Assembly: GCA_027490055.1 (NCBI GenBank)
Contig: JAIXYV010000011.1
Span: 1 to 62,615, forward strand
DNA from: Bacteroidota bacterium
GTDB lineage: Bacteria > Bacteroidota > Bacteroidia > NS11-12g > UBA955
DNA: 62,615 bases
Reading direction: 5' to 3'
Part shown: positions 9,297 through 17,917 of the stretch, one piece after another
Layout: every line of letters starts with the position of its first letter
Numbering within the stretch: the first letter of the stretch is position 1
Program-made: the position numbers and the translations under genes
The notes under the pieces: model-generated
Told to the model about the DNA's origin: nothing
Database searches by the model: none
The model's input: the letters and a program-made list of their open reading frames with translations, nothing else

Positions 9297-9328
9297 AAAA
9301 AAAAGGCGCTTATTAAAGCGCCTTTTTT
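9297..9328. terminator. Shared bidirectional terminator of rnpB and the M61 gene
   Basis: GGCGCT/AGCGCC arms are flanked by A and T tracts on both sides. It sits 15 bp after rnpB and directly before the stop of the convergent M61 peptidase gene, so it can stop transcription from both directions. Confidence 0.9.
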
Positions 9329-9329
9329 G

Positions 9330-11072
9330 TTATTTCTTCAACCATGCTTTTAATATCACATCGTCGCCATTGTCGACGCTCAGTTGCAGGTCGTATTTCG
9401 GACTCTTTTGAGTCTCCAATGTAATCGTTCTGATTAAGCCTGCTCTGCTTATTAAAATGCTGTAAGGTGATGTGCTGTTTTTTAATACTTCATCTAAACT
9501 GATTTTTACTCTAATGTCATTCACTGCCAGTATCTCGTCGCCGGCTTGTAGGCCCGATTTCCAGGCTGGCGAATTTAGCTCTACCCAGCGAACCAGCATC
9601 TTATCACCTTTCTGCTCAGTGGTAATGCCTGTGAAATGCATGTTGCTCTGCTCGCGATTCGATAAAGTACACGCCGCTTTCTTCATCACTTCTGTGAGTT
9701 TTCCGAGGGTATTGACTTCGTTTAAGCCTGTTGCCCAGTCTTTAAAGTTGAGCGACTTCCCGGCAATCTTATCAATGGCAGCATAGAACTCATCATCGCT
9801 AAAGCCTCTTTGCTTTCCTATGTAGAACTCCTGATACAAATACTGCATCAATTGATCTAATCCTTTCTCTCCCTTAGTGGCTGATAATAATTCTATATCC
9901 AGTAAAGCTGCCAATGCTGATCCTTTAAGATAATAGGAGATGTTATTATTGGTGCTGTTTTCGGTTGGACGGTATTCTTTGATCCAGGCATCAAATGAGG
10001 CGTCGTGCATGCTCTGAACTTCGCCGCCCTTGCGATTAAGGGTTGCCGTAAAGGTAGAGGCTAATGTTTTGCGATAGTCACTCTCGCTCATAAAACCCGC
10101 TCTGTACATTGCAAGTTCATCGTAATAACTGGTGATGCCTTCGGCTACCCACAATAGATTGGTGTAGTTTTCTTTGCTGTAATCAAACGGTCCGAGTGCT
10201 GCCGGACGAATGCGTTTAACATTCCATAAATGGAAATATTCATGCGCACACAAGCCTAAAAAGGCTTTGTATCTATCGGCATTGCTGTAGTTGAAACGAG
10301 GCATCTGCACTACACTGCTGTTGGCATGCTCTAGTCCGCCTCCGCCTTCTTCCACGTGGTGAACAATGAACAGGTAGGATTTACACGGATGCGCTCCTAT
10401 AATATTGTACATGGTCTGACACACTTTGGTAAGGTCGCGCACAAATGTCTCTGTATTGCAATTGTTTCTGCCTACCATGGCGACTTTATGTGGCACTCCT
10501 GCAACTTCAAATGTCAGTTCGCTGTGATTGCCAATTTCTATTGGCGAATCTACCAACTCGTCGTAATTGTTAAATTTATAAGTGTTGTTGCCTGCACTCT
10601 CTAGGGTTGTCGATACCTTTGTCCATGCTGCCGGAAAGTTAAGCGTGAGCTGACCGCCGTTTTTGTATCCTTCTGCATACATCAGACAACTCGTTAATAA
10701 TAAAAACGCGTGGTCGTTGTCAATATAAGAGGTACGAACAGATTGCTCGAAGCAATAAATCGGGTAGGAGATGGTGACGCTGGTCTCACCCATTAAATCT
10801 ACTACCCAGGTACTTTTGTCTTTCTTGCTGATTTTTCCTTTACCTGATTTTACTGTAACTCGGTCTATATTCTTCTCAAACTCTCTCACCATATAACTGC
10901 CAGGGGTCCACACAGGCATTTTAAATTCTGCCGTTTTTGTTTTAATGCCCGTCAGGGTAATGTCTACCTGAGCATAATGTGAGTTCGGATTGTCAATGCT
11001 GATCTTGTAAGAAAGTTCTGCCTGTAATTCTGATACCATAAATAATACAATTGCTGAAATAATAAATCTCAT
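9330..11072 (-). CDS. M61 family glycyl-aminopeptidase-like protease with PDZ domain
   Basis: This is a secreted zinc aminopeptidase of family M61. The track start at 11135 adds 21 residues with no signal character. I prefer the ATG at 11072, which gives a clean signal peptide (MRFIISAIVLFMVSELQA-EL) and 580 aa. An N-terminal beta domain is followed by the zinc site CAHEYFHLWNVKRIRP (HEYFH) and WVAEGITSYYDE with the third ligand. A PDZ domain (about GDKMLVRWVELNSPAWKSGLQAGDEI) lies near the C-terminus. A CATATTTGC sequence, close to the -7 pattern, lies only 4 nt before this ATG and supports the later start. With the S46 enzyme it suggests peptide scavenging. Confidence 0.9.
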   Translation of the reverse strand: MRFIISAIVLFMVSELQAELSYKISIDNPNSHYAQVDITLTGIKTKTAEFKMPVWTPGSYMVREFEKNIDRVTVKSGKGKISKKDKSTWVVDLMGETSVTISYPIYCFEQSVRTSYIDNDHAFLLLTSCLMYAEGYKNGGQLTLNFPAAWTKVSTTLESAGNNTYKFNNYDELVDSPIEIGNHSELTFEVAGVPHKVAMVGRNNCNTETFVRDLTKVCQTMYNIIGAHPCKSYLFIVHHVEEGGGGLEHANSSVVQMPRFNYSNADRYKAFLGLCAHEYFHLWNVKRIRPAALGPFDYSKENYTNLLWVAEGITSYYDELAMYRAGFMSESDYRKTLASTFTATLNRKGGEVQSMHDASFDAWIKEYRPTENSTNNNISYYLKGSALAALLDIELLSATKGEKGLDQLMQYLYQEFYIGKQRGFSDDEFYAAIDKIAGKSLNFKDWATGLNEVNTLGKLTEVMKKAACTLSNREQSNMHFTGITTEQKGDKMLVRWVELNSPAWKSGLQAGDEILAVNDIRVKISLDEVLKNSTSPYSILISRAGLIRTITLETQKSPKYDLQLSVDNGDDVILKAWLKK

Positions 11073-11120
11073 TCTGCAAATATGCTGTAATAACTCAGCT
11101 TTAACAAGCAAATTAAGGGC

Positions 11121-11149
11121 ATAAAAATAGCCCACATTAAGTGGGCTAT
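11121..11149 (-). terminator. Terminator of the minus-strand small gene
   Basis: The stem ATAGCCCAC/GTGGGCTAT with an ATTAA loop is followed on the minus strand by ATTTTTAT. The stem is identical to that of the terminator at 12283-12309, which serves the divergent small gene. Confidence 0.88.
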
Positions 11150-11199
11150 CAACTCTAGATTTTGTGTATTTGTATTTGTGTGTGTCGTGTTGGGGTTTC

Positions 11200-11409
11200 C
11201 TAGGTGTTTAAGCCAATTAGAAACAAGGCGCTAAATAATGATACAATAGCAATGGTCTTAGTAATACGGTCTGCCATAACAGCACTGATTAAATAAGGCT
11301 TCTCAATTTCTTCTTGTGTGTTGTACAATTCATACGGTAGTCCGGTAAAGCGACTCGCTTGATGAACTTCTAATCCACTGTAGGTGCTGAAATTGGTTTG
11401 ACGTTGCAT
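11200..11409 (-). CDS. Small membrane protein of unknown function
   Basis: This is a 69-aa protein I do not recognise. The first 45 residues are polar (GLEVHQASRFTGLPYELYNTQEEIEKPYL), and one hydrophobic segment (TIAIVSLFSALFLIGL) lies at the extreme C-terminus, as in tail-anchored proteins. A perfect -7 element lies 80 bp upstream, and a strong terminator follows, so this is a complete monocistronic unit. Its promoter and its 3' trailer (GACACACACAAATAC, CACAAAAT and the stem) match those of the divergent 66-aa gene at 12028, although the proteins are unrelated. Function is unknown. Confidence 0.6.
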   Translation of the reverse strand: MQRQTNFSTYSGLEVHQASRFTGLPYELYNTQEEIEKPYLISAVMADRITKTIAIVSLFSALFLIGLNT

Positions 11410-11489
11410 AATTATTATAAGGTTTTTAGCAGGCTTTTTGATAGGTTTAAATACTCAAAATGTATTAATACTTAAATTTTTCAAATGGC

Positions 11490-11504
11490 CTATACCCAAA
11501 TATA
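11490..11504 (-). promoter_or_regulatory. Promoter element for the 69-aa small gene
   Basis: On the minus strand this reads TATATTTGGGTATAG, which contains a perfect TAnnTTTG -7 element. Using the rnpB spacing, transcription would start near 11492, leaving a leader of about 83 nt. It is identical over 15 nt to the element at 11938 on the plus strand. Confidence 0.65.
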
Positions 11505-11937
11505 GACAACAAGTAATTCATGAATAAGTTTTTCTTAAAATTTCTATAAATATATTGTAAGTACTTGAAATTAAGTAGTATAATTTTTAATTGAGATCTG
11601 GTTTGTTATTGTTTTTTCAGGTTTTAGTTCTGAGCCTGAACTTAAAATGCGCCATTTTCTTCTTAAAGCTTTTTTTAAAAACCTTTTAAATTTAACGATT
11701 GATTTATTATTAAAATATATTAATGTTTTACCTGTTTGGGCTGATGTTAAAATATATGTATGATTTCTAAGTTTGATTTCGACTTAGTACCCTGGTTTTT
11801 AAAAATGAAACTGTATTTTTATCCTTGAATGGGCAAACTTTACGCTTGGAATAAAAAATTTTCAATTTGAATATCAGGTGTTTATGATCTAAATCAAAGT
11901 TTTTTTTCGATCTTGTTAAAATCATCAGATGGTTTTT

Positions 11938-11952
11938 TATATTTGGGTATAG
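11938..11952 (+). promoter_or_regulatory. Promoter element for the 66-aa small gene
   Basis: TATATTTGGGTATAG contains a perfect TAnnTTTG. The predicted start is near 11950, and the leader is about 78 nt. The identity extends beyond the -7 core (GGGTATAG), which suggests a shared regulator or sigma-factor preference for both small genes. Confidence 0.65.
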
Positions 11953-12027
11953 GGTATTAAAACAATGTGAGTTTTATTACTTATTAAGTAGAAAATCCTA
12001 ACAAAAAACAAAAAATAAAATACTAAT

Positions 12028-12228
12028 ATGAACAACTCTGCAACACTAAAAAACAACAGTAAAAAAGGTTTTTACTTCACCGAAATCTTAATGCTTAAAT
12101 CTATTATAGCATTATTAATCCTGACTTTCTTTTTATTAAACGAGATGCAGGCATCTAACCACGAATCAAATACCATGAATGATCATAAAGGCTACAAGGT
12201 TTGCGAATCAAATCCTGAAAGCCACTAA
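12028..12228 (+). CDS. Small secreted or membrane peptide of unknown function
   Basis: This 66-aa ORF is not one I recognise. After a polar stretch it has a hydrophobic segment (MLKSIIALLILTFFLLNEMQA) with a plausible signal-peptidase site after MQA, which would release a 24-residue polar peptide with a single Cys. Translation could also start at the internal ATG at 12094, just ahead of that segment. A perfect -7 element upstream and a UUCG-looped terminator downstream bracket it as its own unit. Its flanks match those of the divergent gene at 11200-11409. I infer secretion; the role is unknown. Confidence 0.55.
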   Translation: MNNSATLKNNSKKGFYFTEILMLKSIIALLILTFFLLNEMQASNHESNTMNDHKGYKVCESNPESH

Positions 12229-12282
12229 ATCTTTCATTATAAAAAGACACACACACAAATACACAAAATACCTCTAAAGACT

Positions 12283-12309
12283 ATAGCCCACTTCGGTGGG
12301 CTATTTTTA
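12283..12309 (+). terminator. Terminator of the plus-strand small gene
   Basis: The stem ATAGCCCAC/GTGGGCTAT with a stable TTCG tetraloop is followed by TTTTTAT. Stem arms are identical to those of the terminator at 11121-11149. Confidence 0.92.
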
Positions 12310-12410
12310 TTTCCATTAGATTTTTCTTTTATAGCTTTTCGATAAAGAAATGTCTTCAATTCTTAGATATCAGCTTGCATTCTTTATCTTTGTGTCACTA
12401 AACACTATCA

Positions 12411-13106
12411 ATGAACACCGTTTTGCCGCCATTTGTACCACTCTCAATGGTACTCTCTCTTTTCCTCTGCGTATTTTGTTTCTATAAAGCTTCTGGGAAT
12501 GCCACCAGGGTGCTTTCAGTTATTTTAGCTTTTGCTGCTGTTCAGGGATTAGCAGCCTTTCTTGGTTTCTACTCGCAGTTCGATGCAGTGCCTCCCAGAT
12601 TGCCACTTTTAGTCCTGCCGTCTTTTGCTCTAATTGCGCTCTTATTTGCTTTTCCAATGAGCAGAGCGTTTCTCGATGCTATCGATCCTTCGTGGCTTAC
12701 TTTTTTGCACATTGTCAGATTTCCAATTGAATTAGTCTTGTATTGGCTTTTCTTGTTTGATCTGGTGCCAGAGCTCATGACCTTCGAAGGTCGCAACTAC
12801 GATATACTCTCAGGCATCACAGCGCCTTTTATTGCCTATTGGGCTTACATCAAAAAGTCTATGAACCCGAAATGGTTGCTGGTATGGAATTTTATCTGTC
12901 TGGCTTTGTTACTGAATATCGTTATTCAGGCTATCCTGAGTGCACCCGGACCCTTTCAGCAATTATCTTTTGAACTGCCTAATACGGGTGTATTCTATTT
13001 CCCATATGTTTGGCTGCCATCTATTATCGTGCCTCTGGTGTTTCTGTCGCATGTCATCTGTATCCGACAATTGATTAGAACCTTGTCGCTTAAGCACGGT
13101 GCTTAA
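12411..13106 (+). CDS. Polytopic membrane protein of unknown function
   Basis: This 231-aa integral membrane protein has about seven hydrophobic segments and no soluble domain (for example VLSLFLCVFCFYKASG, LPLLVLPSFALIALLFAF, LLVWNFICLALLLNIVIQAI and IVPLVFLSHVICIRQLI). The protein ends in a short basic tail (RTLSLKHGA). I recognise no catalytic motif. A TATCTTTG -7 element at 12385 supports the ATG at 12411 with a leader of about 14 nt. It converges on lpxB, and the two coding ends overlap by 17 bp. Confidence 0.8.
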   Translation: MNTVLPPFVPLSMVLSLFLCVFCFYKASGNATRVLSVILAFAAVQGLAAFLGFYSQFDAVPPRLPLLVLPSFALIALLFAFPMSRAFLDAIDPSWLTFLHIVRFPIELVLYWLFLFDLVPELMTFEGRNYDILSGITAPFIAYWAYIKKSMNPKWLLVWNFICLALLLNIVIQAILSAPGPFQQLSFELPNTGVFYFPYVWLPSIIVPLVFLSHVICIRQLIRTLSLKHGA

Positions 13107-14202
13107 TGGCACGCTGTGTGATAAGTTTCGCAGCCCGCTCACTGGCTCCCGGTTCCCCGACTTTTATTTTTAATGCAGCATAAGAATTTAGCATGGCTTG
13201 TCTGCCTTCGCCGTCCAGTATGAGGTTGAGTTCTTTCTTAATCTGATTTTTGGTAAAGTCGACCTGTATTAACTCGCTCACGACTTTTCTGTCCATGATC
13301 AAATTAACCAGAGAAATAAACTTGACTTTAATTACCAGCTTGCCGATTTCGTAACTGATCTTACTGAATTTATAACACACTACCTGCGGGCAGTTAAGTA
13401 AGGCTGTTTCTAATGTGGCAGTGCCACTGCATACCAAAGCGGCATGGGCGTTGACTAATACATCGTAAGTTTTACCTTTGATTAAGCGGACATTCTTGCC
13501 TTCTGTATAAGTATTGTAAACCTCGTCGTCTATATGTGCTGCGCCAGCGAGTATGAATTCATATTCCGGATACTCGTCGCAAACTGTTAACATCGTTGGT
13601 AAGACATGTTTCAATTCGCTCATTCTGCTACCTGGTAAAAGGGCAATGATAGGTTTGCTGATTTGGTGATTAGCTTTGAAATTCGGATCAAAAGGATACT
13701 GTGCAATGGCATCGCAAAGGGGATTGCCGATGTAATCAGGAACAACTTTGTAGGTCTTGAAAAATTCTTTTTCAAATGGCAGGATCGAATACAGATAGTC
13801 GACATAGGCCTTGATTTTTTTAGCCCTTTTAACATTCCAAGCCCAAACCTTTGGCGAGATATAGTAATGCGTCTGAATACCGTTTTCTTTACCAAACTTC
13901 GCCATTTTCAGATTAAATCCGGGATAGTCAATTAGTATCAAGGCATCTGGCTGATAACTTAAGATGTCCTGTTTACAGAATTTTAAAAATCCAAGAATTT
14001 TAACGATATTCAATAGCACATCTGTTAAGCCCATAAAGGCTGTCTCTCTGTAATGTTTTACTCTGGTTCCGCCTTCTGCCGACATCAGATCGCCACCCCA
14101 GAATCTGAATTCTGCTTCAGAATCGTTTGCACGGATGTGTTTCATTAGGTTCGCTCCGTGTAAATCTCCGCTTGCTTCTCCAGCTATGAGGTAGTATTTC
14201 AT
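13090..14202 (-). CDS. lpxB: Lipid-A-disaccharide synthase
   Basis: LpxB joins UDP-2,3-diacylglucosamine and 2,3-diacylglucosamine 1-phosphate (lipid X) to make the lipid A disaccharide at the inner face of the cytoplasmic membrane. It is full length at 370 aa. The N-terminal GEASGDLHGANLMKHI, central YISPKVWAWNVKRAKKI and LLPGSRMSEL, and CSGTATLETALLNCPQVVCYK are all LpxB signatures of this GT19 glycosyltransferase. It is divergent from the thiolase gene, with 79 bp between. With kdsB at 52100 it shows that the cell makes lipopolysaccharide. Confidence 0.96.
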   Translation of the reverse strand: MKYYLIAGEASGDLHGANLMKHIRANDSEAEFRFWGGDLMSAEGGTRVKHYRETAFMGLTDVLLNIVKILGFLKFCKQDILSYQPDALILIDYPGFNLKMAKFGKENGIQTHYYISPKVWAWNVKRAKKIKAYVDYLYSILPFEKEFFKTYKVVPDYIGNPLCDAIAQYPFDPNFKANHQISKPIIALLPGSRMSELKHVLPTMLTVCDEYPEYEFILAGAAHIDDEVYNTYTEGKNVRLIKGKTYDVLVNAHAALVCSGTATLETALLNCPQVVCYKFSKISYEIGKLVIKVKFISLVNLIMDRKVVSELIQVDFTKNQIKKELNLILDGEGRQAMLNSYAALKIKVGEPGASERAAKLITQRAIKHRA

Positions 14203-14281
14203 TCGTTGTGCAAATTAAACTCAAAATTTACACAATTCGTTGCTAAAAATGCCTTAATTTCGCGCAAATTTTATTAAAGAA

Positions 14282-15460
14282 ATGAAAGAAGTATATATCG
14301 TTTCCGCCGTTAGGACAGCAATGGGTAGCTTTATGGGCGCTCTGTCTTCTGTACCTGCTACTAAACTTGGTGCAGCTGCCATCAAAGGTGCTATCGAGAA
14401 AATCGGTTTAAACCCTGAAGAAGTTCAGGAAGTATATTTTGGTAGTGTTCTGCAAGCTGGTCTTGGTCAGGCCCCTGCCAGACAAGCCGCAAAATTTGCA
14501 GGTTTGCCAAACACGGTTCAATGTACTACAGTTAATAAAGTTTGTGCCAGTGGTATGAAATCTATCAGTCTTGGTGCTCAGCAAATTATGCTGGGTATGG
14601 CAGATGTGGTTATCGCCGGTGGTATGGAAAGCATGAGCAATGTGCCGCATTATATGATGGGCAGCAGAACTGGCTATAAATATGGTAATGTTAACATGAT
14701 CGATGGTCTGGCCAACGACGGCTTACAAGATGCCTATAACCATCAAATGATGGGCTGGTGCGCTGATCTTTGTGCTAAAGAATACAGCTTCAGCAGAGAA
14801 ACTCAAGACGAATTTGCTATCAACTCGTACAAAAAAGCGGCTCAGGCCTGGGCTGATGGTAAATTTAACGACGAAATCGTGCCAGTTGAAATGACCGATA
14901 GAAAAGGTAATGTGACTCAATTCGTTCACGACGAGGAATACAAAAATGTGTTCTTTGATAAAATCCCTGGTTTGAAACCTGCTTTCAGCAAAGAGGGTAC
15001 CGTTACTGCTGCTAACGCCAGTACGATGAATGATGGTGCTGCTGCTTTAGTATTGATGAGCAAAGAGAAAATGGAAGCTCTTGGTCTTACACCAATCGCC
15101 AAATTAAGAGGTTTTGCAGATGCTGAACACGAACCAGAATGGTTTACAACCGCTCCAAGTAAAGCAATGCCTAAAGCTGCTGCTCACGCTGGTGTGGCTA
15201 TGTCAGATATCGAATATTTCGAATTCAATGAGGCTTTCTCAGTAGTTGGTTTAGTTAACACTCAACTGATGAACCTTGATGCTGCTCGTATCAATGTAAA
15301 CGGTGGTGCTGTTGCTCTTGGTCACCCGCTCGGAGCCAGTGGCGCAAGAATTATCGTTACACTTATCAATGTTCTGAAACAAAATAACGCTAAAATTGGC
15401 GGTGCTGCAATCTGTAATGGTGGCGGTGGTGCAAGCGCTATGGTGATCGAACTTGTTTAA
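14282..15460 (+). CDS. Acetyl-CoA C-acyltransferase (thiolase)
   Basis: This type II thiolase makes or cleaves acetoacetyl-CoA or longer 3-ketoacyl-CoA. At 392 aa it is the usual length. The nucleophilic Cys lies in NKVCASGMKS near residue 88. The active-site His is in GGAVALGHPLGASGAR, and the second Cys is in AAICNGGGGASA. It resembles acetyl-CoA acetyltransferase (AtoB/PhbA type) most, but a FadA-like role in beta-oxidation cannot be excluded from sequence alone. TAATTTCG at 14255 is a likely -7 element. It stands alone, divergent from lpxB. Confidence 0.92.
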   Translation: MKEVYIVSAVRTAMGSFMGALSSVPATKLGAAAIKGAIEKIGLNPEEVQEVYFGSVLQAGLGQAPARQAAKFAGLPNTVQCTTVNKVCASGMKSISLGAQQIMLGMADVVIAGGMESMSNVPHYMMGSRTGYKYGNVNMIDGLANDGLQDAYNHQMMGWCADLCAKEYSFSRETQDEFAINSYKKAAQAWADGKFNDEIVPVEMTDRKGNVTQFVHDEEYKNVFFDKIPGLKPAFSKEGTVTAANASTMNDGAAALVLMSKEKMEALGLTPIAKLRGFADAEHEPEWFTTAPSKAMPKAAAHAGVAMSDIEYFEFNEAFSVVGLVNTQLMNLDAARINVNGGAVALGHPLGASGARIIVTLINVLKQNNAKIGGAAICNGGGGASAMVIELV

Positions 15461-15504
15461 TCCACTCTGCACAATATTTAGTGCCTTTTTGTATTAAGTA
15501 TAAT

Positions 15505-16344
15505 ATGCGTGCTCTGTTATCGGCCTCCGTCTTTCTTATTTTCTTTTGCTCGGTTCAGCTGAAAGCAGACTACAATCCTTTGCTTAAAAAATACTCTGAT
15601 AGCCTGCGCTATCATCGTAATGCGGATGTTCGTCTGCTCTATAACGATTCGTTTACTAAACTCATTCGCGATCTTGCTGATGAAGACAATGGCTTCAATG
15701 AATCTCTCGATTCTATCATGTCTACCATCTCGGTTCTGAATTCTGAAGATGGTAAACTCAGAGTCATCTCCTGGTTAGTCATTAACGATAAAGAGGAATT
15801 CTTTAACTATTGCCTGGTGATGTACCGCGCTAAAGAAAATAAACCTCATAAAACTTTCTGGCTGCGCGATAAAATAGAATCCAAATCGGATTCGATTTAC
15901 GAGGATTTTACTGCCGATTTCTGGCCAGGTGCCCTCTATTATCAAATGTACCAGTTCAAAAAGAAAGGTCGTAACCACTATTGTGTTCTGGGTATGAATG
16001 GTAAAAATAGTTTTTGCAACCAGAAAATAATCGATGTGCTGTGGTTTGATAAAGAAGAGGAACTCCATATCGGTGCTCCTGTTTTCTATGCCTTCGAAAA
16101 AGATTATACGCCACAATACAGGGTGTTTTTTGAATATGCCGATCAGTCGACCATGCTGCTGCGCTTCGAAAAAGAACAGAAAATGATTACCTATTCTAAC
16201 CTGGTGCCCAGCAATCCTGAAAAGATTGGCATGAAACAGTATTATATTCCAGATGGTAGAATCGATTTTTATGTCCTCAAAAAGAAAGGAAAATGGATCC
16301 GCTACGATGGCCTGAAAGATTTTGATTTTCTTGGCAACGAATAA
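15505..16344 (+). CDS. Secreted protein of unknown function
   Basis: I do not recognise a named family in this 279-aa protein. I choose the ATG at 15505 over the track's GTG at 15481 because it begins directly with a signal peptide (MRALLSASVFLIFFCSVQLKA-DY). The mature part is rich in aromatic and acidic residues, with no evident repeat or catalytic motif. Near its end it reads FFEYADQSTMLLRFEKEQKM and VLKKKGKWIRYDGL. It is followed by the DUF4159 gene after 40 bp and may be cotranscribed with it. Confidence 0.75.
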   Translation: MRALLSASVFLIFFCSVQLKADYNPLLKKYSDSLRYHRNADVRLLYNDSFTKLIRDLADEDNGFNESLDSIMSTISVLNSEDGKLRVISWLVINDKEEFFNYCLVMYRAKENKPHKTFWLRDKIESKSDSIYEDFTADFWPGALYYQMYQFKKKGRNHYCVLGMNGKNSFCNQKIIDVLWFDKEEELHIGAPVFYAFEKDYTPQYRVFFEYADQSTMLLRFEKEQKMITYSNLVPSNPEKIGMKQYYIPDGRIDFYVLKKKGKWIRYDGLKDFDFLGNE

Positions 16345-16384
16345 ATTTCATTATCTCAGTGTTTCTTATTAAAATTGTAATCCA

Positions 16385-17035
16385 ATGTTTCGTCTCTCTC
16401 TAATCGCAGTTTTTTTGATATGTGCCTCTGGTAGCGCCGACTATGGTTTTAAAGTGGCGAAGGTAAAATACAAGGGGGGCGGCGACTGGTATGCCAACAA
16501 AACGGCATTGCCCAATCTTGTCAAATTCTGTAACGACAACCTTAAAACCAATATCAATCCCGCTGACGCCACTGTTGAAGTGGGTTCTCCGGAAATATTT
16601 AATTACCCTTGGATTTACCTCACTGGTCACGGTAATGTGGTCTTCACTGATGCCGAAGTTGTTAATCTGAAAAAGTACCTCATGGCTGGTGGTTTCCTCC
16701 ACATCGACGATAACTACGGACTTAAACCCTTTATCGTGCCACAAATGAAAAGGGTTTTTCCAGAACTGGACTTTGTTGAATTGCCATTTACCCACCCAAT
16801 TTATAACCAGAAATATACCTTTAAAAATGGCTTGCCTAAAGTACACGAACATGATGGTAAACCACCACAAGGTTTTGGACTTATACACGAAGGTAAACTG
16901 GTGTGCTTTTTTACCTATGAGTGCGACTTGGGCAATGGCTGGGAAGATCAGTCTGTTTACAACGATCCGGAAGAAAAACGTCAGGAAGCCCTTAAAATGG
17001 GTGCCAATATTATTCAACTGGCCTTTAATAAATAA
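16385..17035 (+). CDS. DUF4159 domain protein, secreted
   Basis: This 216-aa protein has a cleavable signal peptide (MFRLSLIAVFLICASGSA) and a DUF4159 domain across the rest. Typical marks are KYKGGGDWYANKTALPNL, YLTGHGNVVFTDAEV and the HIDDNYG motif, which places it among class I glutamine-amidotransferase-like or ThuA-like folds without an obvious catalytic triad. The biochemical role is unknown. It is 6 bp upstream of the lipid kinase gene, so they are probably one operon. Confidence 0.88.
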   Translation: MFRLSLIAVFLICASGSADYGFKVAKVKYKGGGDWYANKTALPNLVKFCNDNLKTNINPADATVEVGSPEIFNYPWIYLTGHGNVVFTDAEVVNLKKYLMAGGFLHIDDNYGLKPFIVPQMKRVFPELDFVELPFTHPIYNQKYTFKNGLPKVHEHDGKPPQGFGLIHEGKLVCFFTYECDLGNGWEDQSVYNDPEEKRQEALKMGANIIQLAFNK

Positions 17036-17041
17036 TTCAGC

Positions 17042-17917
17042 GTGAAGAAACTGGTGGTCATCTATAATCCCTTTTCCGGCAGGAAAAAGATCAAAGATTT
17101 ACCGCAGCTCATCGACCGACATATTAATCACCTGCTCTTCGAAACCCATATCTGGCCTACCGAAAAAGCCGATGATGTGATTCTGCTAACTGAAAAAGCT
17201 ATTCGTGAAAAAGCCGATATCATTATGGGGGCTGGTGGTGATGGAACTATCAATCAAATTGCCTCCCGATTAGTCAATACCGGAATCGCTCTGGGTGTTA
17301 TTCCACTGGGTTCTGGAAATGGCTTCGCCAGACATTTTAAAATCCCCCTTAATACCGCTCAGGCTATTTCTAAAATATCTGATTATTCTGTTAAAGATAT
17401 TGATACTGTATGGTTTAATCGCCATTGTATGATAAATATAGGCGGAATAGGTTTTGATGCTCATATCAGCTCGGCTTTCGCCAATACCAAAAAACGTGGA
17501 TTGCAGGGATACGTTAAAACCATTGTTCGCGAACTGAATTATAAAAGTCAGTTTTATAGTATCTATAACAAGGGCGAAAGGGTATGGGAAGGCAATGCTT
17601 TTATGATTGGTATCGCCAATGCCACGCAATGGGGTAACAATGTTGTTTTACATCCAGGCGCCAAACCTGATGATGGCTTGTTTAATCTGGTTGTACTCAA
17701 GAAATTTTCTCCAATCGATTTTGTTGTTATCCTTAAAAATCTGATGGAAGGTAAACTCCATAGCAACAAAAATAGTGTGGTCTTTACTGGCACCGACTTT
17801 ATGATAAGACGAGAAAAAGAAGGACCTATCCATGTCGATGGCGAACCTATCTGGCTGGGTAAAGAAATAAATATTAATATTGAACCTTTAAGCTTAAAGA
17901 TTTTGTGTCATGTCTAA
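17042..17917 (+). CDS. Diacylglycerol/sphingosine-kinase-like lipid kinase
   Basis: This 291-aa member of the DagK/YegS lipid-kinase family phosphorylates a lipid alcohol with ATP at the membrane. The nucleotide site GAGGDGTINQIA (GGDGT) and PLGSGNGFARHF are both present, as is the later substrate-side segment FMIGIANATQWGNNVVLHPGAKPDDG. The start is GTG. The exact lipid substrate cannot be told from sequence. It overlaps the SUI1-like gene by 8 nt and belongs to the DUF4159-kinase-SUI1-flippase run. Confidence 0.9.
   Translation: MKKLVVIYNPFSGRKKIKDLPQLIDRHINHLLFETHIWPTEKADDVILLTEKAIREKADIIMGAGGDGTINQIASRLVNTGIALGVIPLGSGNGFARHFKIPLNTAQAISKISDYSVKDIDTVWFNRHCMINIGGIGFDAHISSAFANTKKRGLQGYVKTIVRELNYKSQFYSIYNKGERVWEGNAFMIGIANATQWGNNVVLHPGAKPDDGLFNLVVLKKFSPIDFVVILKNLMEGKLHSNKNSVVFTGTDFMIRREKEGPIHVDGEPIWLGKEININIEPLSLKILCHV

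Larger units (their letters stand above)
11410..12027. other. 618-bp AT-rich divergent intergenic region
   Basis: This spacer separates two small divergent genes. It holds one exact 15-bp inverted repeat, CTATACCCAAATATA at 11490 and TATATTTGGGTATAG at 11938, placed almost symmetrically (about 80 and 75 bp from the two start codons). The core between the repeats is very AT-rich. The only ORF of note is a 38-codon frame at 11647, which I do not call as a gene. I see no RNA motif in it. Confidence 0.85.

Noticed and set aside
11647-11763. 38-codon ORF (MRHFLLKAFFKNLL...) in the divergent spacer
   Set aside because: It lies in very AT-rich DNA, has no promoter or terminator of its own, and I cannot tell it from chance. 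It is worth checking only if the small-gene region proves active.
16400-17017. 205-aa antisense ORF opposite the DUF4159 gene
   Set aside because: It is a shadow frame of a well-supported gene, with no signal or motif.
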